From Lentihominibacter hominis (GTDB lineage Bacteria > Bacillota > Clostridia > Peptostreptococcales > Anaerovoracaceae), in NCBI RefSeq assembly GCF_014385065.1, contig NZ_JACRTA010000001.1, forward strand, positions 1 to 64,000: DNA of 64,000 bases, in the 5' to 3' direction. The translations under genes were made by a program, and so were the position numbers. The notes beneath the pieces are model-generated. The model did not search any database. It saw only the letters and a program-made list of their open reading frames with translations, and was not told the origin of the DNA. Shown one piece after another: positions 35,944 through 44,303 of this stretch (its first letter is position 1; each line of letters begins with the position of its first letter).

Positions 35944-36788
35944 ACTTTTACCCCTTTCCTAAACGCTTCAATCATCGCCGCTGTTATACTTATATCCGAA
36001 TCTTGAGGAGGAATCTCATCTCTTGACAGCCACACAGCCTCTGACAATTCGTTTTCATCAAGATAAATATTATCTTTTCCATCCAGTTTAACGAAAAATC
36101 CTGAAATAACAGAATCCGAAAACCCCCATGGCTGGCTTCCAAAGTAAGAGATATCTTTTACTCTAAGTCCCACTTCTTCCATAACCTCTCGCTCCAAGGC
36201 ACCCTCTAAGGATTCGCCAATCTCCACAAATCCGGCAATCAGCGCCAAGCCTTTATATTCCCGGCCGGCATATCTTGTTACAAGCAGCCTGTCACCGTCT
36301 GTAACTGCAGCCATGATAACAGGAGAAATGCGAGGATATTGAACATTTCCGCACTGAGGGCATACCGTAGCTCTTTCAGTGTCCGATAATTCAAGTCTGC
36401 TCCCACAGCTTCCGCAAAAGCGATGCTCTCCATACCAGTGATTAAGGTGGCTTGCGGTAACAGCTGCAAATGCAAGCCAATCCTCCTTAGCATCATTTAA
36501 CTTCCTCAGCTCTATGTATTCCATTCCTGCAGGAAGCTCCTTGTCTGCATTGCCATCTTGAAGCATGAGAAATATAGGTTTATCGTCGACGGAAAAGGCA
36601 TACACAGCGTACTTTTGCACCTGCTCAAACAAAGAGGCTATGCTGCTCATATCAGGCAGCTCCATACCTTCTTCATCGATAGATGCGAGAACCTTTCCTT
36701 CGCAGAAAACAAAGACTTTGTCTGTAGGACGCGGTTCTGCATTTCTAAAAGCATTATCCAGCTTATGAGGGGTTATATCCTGTATCAT
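35940..36788 (-). CDS. nudC: NAD(+) diphosphatase / NADH-cap decapping hydrolase
   Basis: A 282-residue Nudix enzyme. The zinc ribbon is complete (CGSCGSRL near 121-128, CPQCGNVQYPRISP near 139-152), and the Nudix box GFVEIGESLEGALEREVMEEVGL (about 184-206) is intact. The SQPWGFSDS segment, diagnostic for NudC, follows. It hydrolyses NADH to NMNH and AMP and removes NAD caps from RNA. It overlaps both neighbouring genes by 4 bases. Confidence 0.92.
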   Translation of the reverse strand: MIQDITPHKLDNAFRNAEPRPTDKVFVFCEGKVLASIDEEGMELPDMSSIASLFEQVQKYAVYAFSVDDKPIFLMLQDGNADKELPAGMEYIELRKLNDAKEDWLAFAAVTASHLNHWYGEHRFCGSCGSRLELSDTERATVCPQCGNVQYPRISPVIMAAVTDGDRLLVTRYAGREYKGLALIAGFVEIGESLEGALEREVMEEVGLRVKDISYFGSQPWGFSDSVISGFFVKLDGKDNIYLDENELSEAVWLSRDEIPPQDSDISITAAMIEAFRKGVKV

Positions 36789-37093
36789 ACACTGTCCTCC
36801 TCAAAGCTATCCTTTATATGTTCTTCAACTATAGACAGAATTTCTTTCATTCCCTCTGTACATTCCCAATCATCGAGTATATAATGCTTGACAACATCAT
36901 ATATCCACTCTTTGTAGTATGATATAGCTGCCGCCTTATCCATGCCCTTTTCCTTAAGTTCACGTATATCCGCCACCGAATATTCCACCTGTATTTTACA
37001 GCGTCTCTTTTCTTTCCCTTCAGTAACATCGTACACATTGACACTACACCTATTGTAAAAAGGCTCTTCCGGGATCAATTTTATCTTATGCAC
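36785..37093 (-). CDS. Protein of unknown function (102 residues)
   Basis: Not recognised. A small, charged, soluble protein (GTG start after GAGGTGA). It has a helical C-terminal half (EWIYDVVKHYILDDWECTEG, EEHIKDSFEE) and no motif I can name. It overlaps nudC by 4 bases, making it the first gene of a three-gene unit with nudC and the 192-residue protein. Confidence 0.7.
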   Translation of the reverse strand: MHKIKLIPEEPFYNRCSVNVYDVTEGKEKRRCKIQVEYSVADIRELKEKGMDKAAAISYYKEWIYDVVKHYILDDWECTEGMKEILSIVEEHIKDSFEEDSV

Positions 37094-37120
37094 ATTCTCA
37101 CCTCATATATTAAGGCCACT

Positions 37121-37172
37121 CACAAAAAGAGGCTGTGCCCGATGATTGATTTCATCTGGACACATCCTCTTA
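37121..37172 (-). terminator. Terminator of the bcd-etfBA operon
   Basis: On the minus strand AAGAGGATGTGTCCAGATGA pairs, with small mismatches, with TCATCGGGCACAGCCTCTT, and TTTTT follows. It lies 34 bases after the etfA stop. Confidence 0.8.
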
Positions 37173-37205
37173 GATTCAACTTATATATTTTGATTAAATA
37201 TCAAA

Positions 37206-38279
37206 TTAGTTGTTTTCAGCCTTGTACTTGTCAAGAGCTTCTACCAGCTTAGGTATGATAACCTTAACATCGCCAACGATTCCTAAGTCAGATACTTCAA
37301 AGATAGCTGCAGTATCGTTCTTATTGATAGCGATTACGCATTCTGAGTTTTCCATACCTGCAATATGCTGGATAGCACCTGAAATACCACAAGCCATGTA
37401 AAGCTCAGGTCTAACTGTCTTACCAGTCTGACCAACCTGTCTGTCTCTTTCAATCCAGCCGGCGTCAACGTTTGCTCTTGATGATGAAATTTCTCCACCC
37501 AGTAAGTCAGCAACCTTCTTAAGTTCCTGATAGAATTCAGGAGAACCGATACCTCTTCCGCCTGATACCAGAACTTTAGCTTCTGTAATATCAACAGCCT
37601 TCTTAGTATCTTTAACAACTTCCTTAATGTCTACGTTCATATCAGCAGCAGTAAATTCAACTTTGAATTCTTCAACAGTCCCCTGCTTTCCAGCCTGTGG
37701 AGCGATCTTCTTCATTACTCCAGGTCTTACTGTAGCCATCTGAGGTCTGTAGTCAGCACATCTGATAGTCGCCATTACGTTACCACCGAATGCAGGTCTT
37801 GTCATCTTCAATGTCTTGTCGTCCATTCCCAGTCTCTTTTCGATTGAAGCTGTATCTGCAGTTGAAGTAGCATGTAAGAAATCAAAATACTTATTCATAT
37901 CTATATCCAAGTGAGTACAGTCAGCTGTCAGACCAGTATGTACTCTTGCAGCTACTCTTGGAGCAAGGTCTCTACCAATTGAAGTTGCACCGAACAGTAC
38001 GATGTTAGGATCATAGTTCTTTATTACAGCAGTTAATGCCTTGGCATATGGCTCTGTAACATATTCAGCAAGCATAGGATCTTCTACAACGATTACTCCG
38101 TCTGCACCTGCTTCGATCAGTTCCTGTGACTTATCTTTAATTTTGTCACCCATAAGAACCGCGTATACTTTTTCATTAAGGTCAGCAGCTAATACTGTTG
38201 CTTCGCCAAGTAACTCAAAAGTAACTTTAGCGATTTCACCGTCTCTCTGCTCCGCTATTACATATAAATCTTTGCTCAT
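37206..38279 (-). CDS. etfA: Electron transfer flavoprotein alpha subunit
   Basis: A 357-residue ETF alpha chain binding FAD. The C-terminal FAD domain has SGGRGIGSPEFYQEL, GWIERDRQVGQTGKTVRPELY and ACGISGAIQHIAGM. It forms a heterodimer with EtfB and passes electrons to or from the acyl-CoA dehydrogenase. There is no ferredoxin domain. The ATG at 38279 (MSKDLYVI) is chosen; GGAGG is 10 bases upstream, with a TTG two codons earlier too close to it. Confidence 0.95.
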   Translation of the reverse strand: MSKDLYVIAEQRDGEIAKVTFELLGEATVLAADLNEKVYAVLMGDKIKDKSQELIEAGADGVIVVEDPMLAEYVTEPYAKALTAVIKNYDPNIVLFGATSIGRDLAPRVAARVHTGLTADCTHLDIDMNKYFDFLHATSTADTASIEKRLGMDDKTLKMTRPAFGGNVMATIRCADYRPQMATVRPGVMKKIAPQAGKQGTVEEFKVEFTAADMNVDIKEVVKDTKKAVDITEAKVLVSGGRGIGSPEFYQELKKVADLLGGEISSSRANVDAGWIERDRQVGQTGKTVRPELYMACGISGAIQHIAGMENSECVIAINKNDTAAIFEVSDLGIVGDVKVIIPKLVEALDKYKAENN

Positions 38280-38297
38280 TTTCAAGAAACCTCCCCA

Positions 38298-39083
38298 CTA
38301 AATAATGTGTCTTTCTTCCATCTTAGCTATGATTGCAGCTACCGCTTCGTCAGGGCTTACGTCTAACTTAGTTCCTGCACCCTTAGCCATCTTACCGAAT
38401 GAAGTTACTACTTTTGTAGGTGAACCGTTCAGTCCGATGTGATCCGGGTTCAGACCATCTTTAAGATCGTCAAATCCCCATACAGTGATATCTTTGTCAT
38501 AAGCGTCGATGATTCCGCCTGCATGCATGTATCTTGGCTCAGCCAATTCCTGCAGTGCTGTAAGCAGGCAAGGAGTCTTAATATCGATCATATGATGTCT
38601 GTCTTCATACTGTCTTCTTACAGTTAATACGTCTCCGTTTGGTTCGATTTCTTCAGCATATGAAATCTGAGGAATTCCAAGGTTTTCAGCAATCTGAGGT
38701 CCTACCTGAGCAGTATCACCGTCGATTGCCTGTCTTCCTGTGATTACAAGATCATAACCGATCTTCTTAAGAGCAGTTGAGATGATGATTGCTGTTGCAC
38801 AAGTATCTGATCCACCGAATTCTCTTGCTGAAAGCAGATAAGCGTCATCGCATCCCATTGCCAGTGCTTCTCTAAGTGCTACATCAGCCTGAGGAGGTCC
38901 CATGCAAACTACTGTTACAGTTCCGCCTACTTTTTCTCTAAGCTGAAGAGCTGCTTCTATACCTGATTTATCATCGTGATTGATGATGCTTGGAACACCA
39001 TCTCTGATAAGTCTGTTAGTCTTAGGATCCAGTTTTACTTCGTTTGTGTCCGGAACCTGCTTTATGCATACTACTATTTTCAT
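38298..39083 (-). CDS. etfB: Electron transfer flavoprotein beta subunit
   Basis: A 261-residue protein. The N-terminal IVVCIKQVPDTNEV, then MGPPQADVALREALAMGCDDAYLLS (about 60-84) and ITGRQAIDGDTAQVGP (about 115-130) are typical. The MGPPQA and GCDDAYLLS text is like that of Clostridial bifurcating ETFs paired with butyryl-CoA dehydrogenase. Flavin-bifurcating activity is a reasonable inference, not shown. Confidence 0.94.
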   Translation of the reverse strand: MKIVVCIKQVPDTNEVKLDPKTNRLIRDGVPSIINHDDKSGIEAALQLREKVGGTVTVVCMGPPQADVALREALAMGCDDAYLLSAREFGGSDTCATAIIISTALKKIGYDLVITGRQAIDGDTAQVGPQIAENLGIPQISYAEEIEPNGDVLTVRRQYEDRHHMIDIKTPCLLTALQELAEPRYMHAGGIIDAYDKDITVWGFDDLKDGLNPDHIGLNGSPTKVVTSFGKMAKGAGTKLDVSPDEAVAAIIAKMEERHII

Positions 39084-39107
39084 CGTTATTCTTCTCCCTT
39101 CACACTA

Positions 39108-40274
39108 CTACTTTAATTTCATTGATCCTGAAATTACCATCTTCATAACTTCTGATGTTCCTTCGTATATCTCTGTGATCTTAGCATCTCTCAATGCTCT
39201 TTCTACAGGATATTCTCTGCAGTATCCGTAACCGCCCATGAGCTGTACAGCTTCTCTGCACACCTGGTTAGCAACGTCTGAAGCGAATAACTTAGCCATA
39301 GCTGCCGCAGGACCATAGTTTTCACCGGCATCTTTAATGCATGCAGCTCTCCAAGTAAGGAGTCTTGCAGCATCGATCTTAGTCTGCATATCAGCTAATT
39401 TGAACTGAGTTGTCTGGAATGCAGCGATAGGTCTTCCGAACTGCTTTCTTTCCTTTACATACTCAACAGCTTCGTTGAGAGCACCCTGAGCAAGACCTAC
39501 AGACTGTGCAGCAATACCGATTCTTCCGCCATCGAGAGCCTTCATTGCAATCTTGAAGCCCTGGCCTTCTTTACCGAGTCTGTTAGCAGCTGGTACTCTT
39601 ACGTTTTCATATGAAACTTCGCAGTTTGATGCTGCTCTGATACCCATTCTCTTGATATTGTCACTTACTGTTACTCCAGGTGTTCTGTTGCCGTCATCAT
39701 CCTTAAGAGGTACAACAAATGCTGAAATTCCTCTTGTTCCTGCTGTCTTATCAGTCAGAGCAAATACTACGCAAGTATCGGCAAATCCTGAGTTAGTTGT
39801 AAATATCTTACCACCGTTAATGATATATTCGTCTGTAGCTTCGTCATATACAGCCTGTGTCTGCTGTCCTGCTGCATCAGATCCTGCGTTAGGCTCTGTA
39901 AGTCCGTAGCATCCTGTCTTTGAACCGTCGATCAAAGGTCTTAAGAACTTCTGCTTCTGTTCTTCAGTACCGAATGAGTCGATACATGAGCAGCAAAGTG
40001 ATGTATGTACTGAAATAGTGATTCCTGTACTTCCGTCCATCTTTGATACTTCTTCCATGCAAAGAGCATAGCTGAGGTAATCTCCGCCTACTCCACCGTA
40101 TTCCTTTGAGTAAGGAATACCCATAAGTCCGTATTTGTGCATCTTTGCAAGCAGTTCCATGCTGTAAACTTCTGTTTCATCCATTTCTTCTGCCAATGGT
40201 TTAACTTCATTTTCTGCAAATCTGCGATACATTTCCTGCTGAAGCAAATGTGTCTTTGATAATTTAAAGTCCAT
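39108..40274 (-). CDS. Acyl-CoA dehydrogenase (butyryl-CoA dehydrogenase type)
   Basis: A 388-residue FAD enzyme. GCYGLTEPNAGSDAAG, TNSGFADTCVVFA and the C-terminal YEGTSEVMKMVI with the catalytic base Glu identify the family. With etfB and etfA directly downstream it forms the bcd-etfBA electron-bifurcating unit of anaerobes. thl, hbd and ferredoxin are not linked, and the crotonase gene is divergent. Whether the substrate is crotonyl-CoA or another enoyl-CoA cannot be told. Confidence 0.92.
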   Translation of the reverse strand: MDFKLSKTHLLQQEMYRRFAENEVKPLAEEMDETEVYSMELLAKMHKYGLMGIPYSKEYGGVGGDYLSYALCMEEVSKMDGSTGITISVHTSLCCSCIDSFGTEEQKQKFLRPLIDGSKTGCYGLTEPNAGSDAAGQQTQAVYDEATDEYIINGGKIFTTNSGFADTCVVFALTDKTAGTRGISAFVVPLKDDDGNRTPGVTVSDNIKRMGIRAASNCEVSYENVRVPAANRLGKEGQGFKIAMKALDGGRIGIAAQSVGLAQGALNEAVEYVKERKQFGRPIAAFQTTQFKLADMQTKIDAARLLTWRAACIKDAGENYGPAAAMAKLFASDVANQVCREAVQLMGGYGYCREYPVERALRDAKITEIYEGTSEVMKMVISGSMKLK

Positions 40275-40325
40275 TGTTTATCCTCCTAAACTCTCCATTT
40301 AAATTTTGCTTACAATCACTTACTT

Positions 40326-40354
40326 ATTTTATGTCAAATCACAACTTGTGTCAA
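40326..40354 (-). promoter_or_regulatory. Promoter of the bcd-etfBA operon
   Basis: On the minus strand a perfect TTGACA (40349-40354), 17-base spacer, and TAAAAT (40326-40331), 52 bases before the acyl-CoA dehydrogenase start. Confidence 0.65.
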
Positions 40355-40427
40355 GTCGCATTCAATAGGTATTATATTATGTTTTTTGATTTATGTCCAT
40401 ATTTATTTTAAAGATTTTTCTTACTCA

Positions 40428-40456
40428 TTGACAAACGGATATTTGGGCACTAATAT
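40428..40456 (+). promoter_or_regulatory. Promoter of the crotonase gene
   Basis: A perfect TTGACA (40428-40433), 17-base spacer, and TAATAT (40451-40456), 56 bases before the start codon. Confidence 0.65.
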
Positions 40457-40511
40457 GAATATAAATTATCATTAATGCAGATATATATAGTGTAAGAAAG
40501 GATGGAAAATT

Positions 40512-41288
40512 ATGTTTGAAACTCTGAGGTATGAAGTAAAAAATAGTATCGCTTATGTCACTGTTGACAGACCGGAGGCATTGAATGCCATTTCTACGAA
40601 AGTCCTTACGGAACTTCAATCTGCATTTGAACAGATAACTGATGACAGCCAGGTAAAGGCCGTTATTCTGACAGGTGCCGGTAAAGCGTTCGTAGCCGGA
40701 GCCGATATAGAACAGATGTCAAAGCTTACAGGCGTCGAAGGTCACGAAATGATAAGATACGGATCAAAAGTTATGAATTATATAGAATCCGTAGACAAAC
40801 CTGTGATCGCGGCAGTCAATGGATTCGCGCTGGGAGGCGGCTGTGAACTTGCCATGGCATGTGATATACGTATTGCTTCTGAAAAAGCTCAATTCGGACA
40901 GCCGGAAGTTAATCTGGGTATTATACCGGGCTTTGGAGGTACGCAGAGACTGCCGAGGCTTGTGGGCAAAGGCATGGCAAAATATATGATACTGACCGGA
41001 GAATATATCAAAGCAGACGAAGCTTTAAGATTAGGTCTTGTAGAAAAAGTGGTTCCCCATGATGAACTTATCCCCACATGCGAAAAACTGGCAGAAACAA
41101 TCATGAGCAAAGCTCCTATCGCCACTGCAACGGCAAAACATGTTATAAACAGCGGCATTATGCTTGATGTACCTACAGGAGTCGCACTGGAAAGTGAAGC
41201 TTTCACTGTACCGTTCTGCTCAGAAGACAGAGTTGAAGGCATGAAAGCATTCCTGGAAAAAAGAAAAGCTGAATTTAAAAACAAATAA
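40512..41288 (+). CDS. crt: Enoyl-CoA hydratase/isomerase (crotonase family)
   Basis: A 258-residue crotonase. AGADIEQMSKL (about 64-74) holds the CoA oxyanion pocket, NGFALGGGCELAMACDIRIAS (about 102-122) and PEVNLGIIPGFGGTQRLPRLVG carry the two catalytic glutamates. These fit 3-hydroxybutyryl-CoA dehydratase. Divergent from bcd-etfBA across 237 bases containing both promoters. The symbol is given from context; other short-chain enoyl-CoA hydratases would look the same. Confidence 0.9.
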   Translation: MFETLRYEVKNSIAYVTVDRPEALNAISTKVLTELQSAFEQITDDSQVKAVILTGAGKAFVAGADIEQMSKLTGVEGHEMIRYGSKVMNYIESVDKPVIAAVNGFALGGGCELAMACDIRIASEKAQFGQPEVNLGIIPGFGGTQRLPRLVGKGMAKYMILTGEYIKADEALRLGLVEKVVPHDELIPTCEKLAETIMSKAPIATATAKHVINSGIMLDVPTGVALESEAFTVPFCSEDRVEGMKAFLEKRKAEFKNK

Positions 41289-41327
41289 GCATACGTTCTT
41301 TAATATACAGCAACCTACGGAGGAATT

Positions 41328-42116
41328 ATGACTACAGAAGACATCAAATTAGTAGCAATTGATATGGACGGCACATTGCTTGACAGTCAGAAAAAAATGC
41401 CGGAAGATTTCATTCCATGGGTACAGAGTCATCCGGAAATCAAAACAGTTATTGCCAGCGGTCGGCAATACTACACTCTGGAACACGATATGTTCCCCAT
41501 AAAGGATTCCCTGATATTTATCGCAGAAAACGGCGGACTGGTCTTCGAAAAAGGCAAAACAATATATCGAAACGTAATGAGGAAAAAAGATATATCCGAC
41601 TGTCTCAGCCTCATATCACAAGTCCCCGGTGCTACACCCATATTATGCGGAACAAACTCAGCTTACCTGAAAGAACCTGATGAACAAGTAAAAAAAGGAG
41701 CTCTCATATACTATTTCAGACATAATTTTGTAAAAGATATGCTGCATATCATATCTGAAGATCAAATAGTAAAAATAGCGGTTTATTTCAAAGATAAATC
41801 AGCAGAAGCATCCATAAAATATTTCAGCAATGTGAATGCGTCTTTGGATGTGGTTATATCGGGTGACAGTTGGATAGATATATCCAACTCCTCGGTAAAC
41901 AAAGGAAATGCTATTAAAGCCATACAGGATAAATATGGGATCACACCCGATCAGTCTATGGCCTTCGGAGATTATTTCAACGATATGGAAATGCTGCAAA
42001 ATTGTACGGAAAGTTACTGTATGGAAAACGGTCATCCTACTGTAAAGGCCACAGCAAAACACATAGCCCAATCCAACGATGACAATGGCGTTATGAAAGT
42101 ACTGAATACTCTTTAA
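41328..42116 (+). CDS. Cof-type HAD phosphatase
   Basis: A 262-residue HAD-superfamily hydrolase with C2B cap. Motif I DMDGTLLDS (12-20), motif II SGRQ region, motif III Lys near the cap end and motif IV FGDYFNDMEML (about 224-234). Such enzymes dephosphorylate sugar phosphates, flavin or pyridoxal precursors; specificity is not predictable. It follows crt by 39 bases and may be cotranscribed. Confidence 0.9.
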   Translation: MTTEDIKLVAIDMDGTLLDSQKKMPEDFIPWVQSHPEIKTVIASGRQYYTLEHDMFPIKDSLIFIAENGGLVFEKGKTIYRNVMRKKDISDCLSLISQVPGATPILCGTNSAYLKEPDEQVKKGALIYYFRHNFVKDMLHIISEDQIVKIAVYFKDKSAEASIKYFSNVNASLDVVISGDSWIDISNSSVNKGNAIKAIQDKYGITPDQSMAFGDYFNDMEMLQNCTESYCMENGHPTVKATAKHIAQSNDDNGVMKVLNTL

Positions 42117-42170
42117 TATAAAAAACGTATACAGCAGACAACTTAAAAACAAGTTAAATCTTACATAAAT

Positions 42171-42215
42171 AATAACTCCGCAGATATTAAATTCCACGGA
42201 GTTATTATTTCATTT
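42171..42215. terminator. Bidirectional terminator between convergent genes
   Basis: AATAACTCCG and CGGAGTTATT arms flank a 16-base loop, with T-rich tails on both strands. It serves the HAD gene (plus) and the monooxygenase gene (minus). Confidence 0.75.
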
Positions 42216-42511
42216 TATCTGCAATATTGATCTTCCACCAAAATATCCGTATCTACATCATACTTTTCTTTTATGGCAGAAAGCTCAAGATAGTGAGGCT
42301 GACTGAGATGAACCTTCTGCGCTTCCCTGCTGCTCCATTGCTCCCATAAAAACATCATATCGTCTGAATCGGCATGATAAAAAAATTCATACCTGATACA
42401 TCCTTCTTCCCGTCTCGTTTTTTCCGCCGCAAGACATGCTTTCACTTCTTTATAAAATTCATCCCTTGCTTTTTTCCCTGTGAATTTGTATGTAACATAA
42501 AAATTGGTCAT
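42215..42511 (-). CDS. Antibiotic biosynthesis monooxygenase (ABM/YgiN-like) domain protein
   Basis: A 98-residue ferredoxin-like alpha/beta barrel protein. CIRYEFFYHADSDDMMFLWEQWSSREAQKVH (about 37-67) is the ABM signature. Relatives include quinol monooxygenases, haem-degrading proteins and LsrG-type isomerases. No haem ligand or cofactor motif can be assigned. Confidence 0.85.
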   Translation of the reverse strand: MTNFYVTYKFTGKKARDEFYKEVKACLAAEKTRREEGCIRYEFFYHADSDDMMFLWEQWSSREAQKVHLSQPHYLELSAIKEKYDVDTDILVEDQYCR

Positions 42512-42594
42512 TTTGTTTCCTCCGGATTTCCTATGTTATTTGGTTCTTGCTATGCGCATGATATCACTTTAGGAAAGATTTGGCAACTAAATAA

Positions 42595-44292
42595 TCATAA
42601 AAACGAAACTTCTTTTATCTCTTGTTTCCTACCTTCGAAAAATATCATTTCCGGACTGACTGTTTTAATCTCAAAAGGATCAGTATCAAATATATCTTTG
42701 TTCAAAACTATAAGATTAGCAAGTTTGCCTTCCTCTATAGTACCGATCTTATCTGACAATCTCATTCTTAATGCATTATTATATGTATATCCTTTCAAAA
42801 GCTGGTTTAACGTAAGCCTTGCTTCAAGAGGTGGTCTCACACTTCCCGGATACTTTTTTTCATCCAGCGGAAGCTCTATATCAACCCTTGTCATAGACGT
42901 CTGCATTCCAAAATACGGATCTCCTCTCTCTGCTTCTCCATAACTAAACAGGTCGCTCGAAAAGCCTACTGTACCTCCTTCACGAATTATCTCCGTGAAA
43001 TCATACATAGTTTCCCATCTTCGGCGCCCCAAATATTCTATGGCGTTTTCTCCGAAATAGCCTCCTGACCAGTGAGCAGTCCAATCTATGAATATACCCA
43101 GCTCTGCCACACGTTTCATATCATCGGGATGTATCAGCTCACAGTGAGCCAGTGTAACATATATACCCCATTTTTCACCGCAGATCTTCTTGGCGTTTTC
43201 CACCGCATTGCAGCATGTTCTGAAAGCCCTGTCACAAACTACATGAATATGAATATCTATTCCTTCATCATTGAGCTTCAAAAGAACACTTGTCAGCTCT
43301 TCCTCGGATGCAGTCATGCTGCCGTAGTTTTCTCCTGAACCATCATTTTCAAAAGGTTCAAGGCTGGCGCTGTCACCCATCTCATTAGTCCCATCCATAA
43401 AAAACTTTACGGTATTTATGTGAATATGCTCTGTAGTATATTTATCACTCCATTCACGTACCGTAGATATGGCCTCCTCTGCCTGTTCACAGTCTTCCAT
43501 AAGAACCGTCGCTTCATAAAACATATTCAATCTGCCCTCTTTATCCATATCGTAAAAGGTGCGAATAGCTTCTTCTCCTTCGGTAAATCCATCCATGATA
43601 CACATAATACCTTTGCTCTTAAGAAAATCAAGAAACGGAGATACGGCATCCTCTTCTGTACCTGTAGGAGGATGCCAATTTATTGCTTCATAGATACCTG
43701 TATCGCCGTCGGGACTGCCCTCCAGCACCCAGCCGGTAGGCTCGCCGTTCTTATCTTTGACTACCTCTGCCTCCCCGGCAGGACTTGCTATATGTATTCC
43801 CCCATCTTCATCTTTTAACATATCTATAGCTACGGAATTATACCAACATGCATGATCCGTAAAATCCTGTATCCTCGCAGGTCTGTCAGGAAAAATCTTA
43901 TCAAGATCTTCCTTCCGCGGGCCATCATTTCCGAAGGTCTCAGCATAATACCCTTCTCCGAAAAAATAAGGCACTTTCTCTTTTGGATTTTTTTCTGCAT
44001 ATTCTTTTATGGTTTCCATGAGCCTCTCTTTTTCCAAATAAAGGGGCATTCTGATATGCCATATGGTCTTAGCCACAGTTGTCGGATGTGTATGACCATC
44101 TATGAGGCCCGGGATCACTGTTTTCTGGTCAAGGTCTATAATCTGTGTTCCGGGCCCTGCCAATTCATCGCATGCTCCTAAGCCTCCGACACATACTATT
44201 TTCTTTCCGCTCACAGCGACTTCAGATGCCCAAAGAGCTTTTTCATTTTGTGTAAATATTCTTCCGTTTTTTAATATCATATCTGCTTTCAT
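42595..44292 (-). CDS. YtcJ-like metal-dependent amidohydrolase
   Basis: A 565-residue amidohydrolase superfamily member. IPGLIDGHTHPT (about 59-70) carries the HxH metal pair, FMDGTNEMGDSAS a middle segment, HIHVVCDRA and TLAHCELIHPDD further metal or active-site histidines, and FSSDLFSYG the C-terminal Asp. The family acts on cyclic imides, N-acyl or similar C-N bonds, with unknown substrate here. It is cotranscribed with the permease gene (11-base gap), suggesting uptake then hydrolysis of an amide. Confidence 0.88.
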   Translation of the reverse strand: MKADMILKNGRIFTQNEKALWASEVAVSGKKIVCVGGLGACDELAGPGTQIIDLDQKTVIPGLIDGHTHPTTVAKTIWHIRMPLYLEKERLMETIKEYAEKNPKEKVPYFFGEGYYAETFGNDGPRKEDLDKIFPDRPARIQDFTDHACWYNSVAIDMLKDEDGGIHIASPAGEAEVVKDKNGEPTGWVLEGSPDGDTGIYEAINWHPPTGTEEDAVSPFLDFLKSKGIMCIMDGFTEGEEAIRTFYDMDKEGRLNMFYEATVLMEDCEQAEEAISTVREWSDKYTTEHIHINTVKFFMDGTNEMGDSASLEPFENDGSGENYGSMTASEEELTSVLLKLNDEGIDIHIHVVCDRAFRTCCNAVENAKKICGEKWGIYVTLAHCELIHPDDMKRVAELGIFIDWTAHWSGGYFGENAIEYLGRRRWETMYDFTEIIREGGTVGFSSDLFSYGEAERGDPYFGMQTSMTRVDIELPLDEKKYPGSVRPPLEARLTLNQLLKGYTYNNALRMRLSDKIGTIEEGKLANLIVLNKDIFDTDPFEIKTVSPEMIFFEGRKQEIKEVSFL

Positions 44293-44303
44293 ATTATCTC
44301 TCC

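Noticed and set aside
42374..42943. Plus-strand open frame of 189 codons
   Set aside because: Runs across the opposite strands of the ABM and amidohydrolase genes; no family resemblance.
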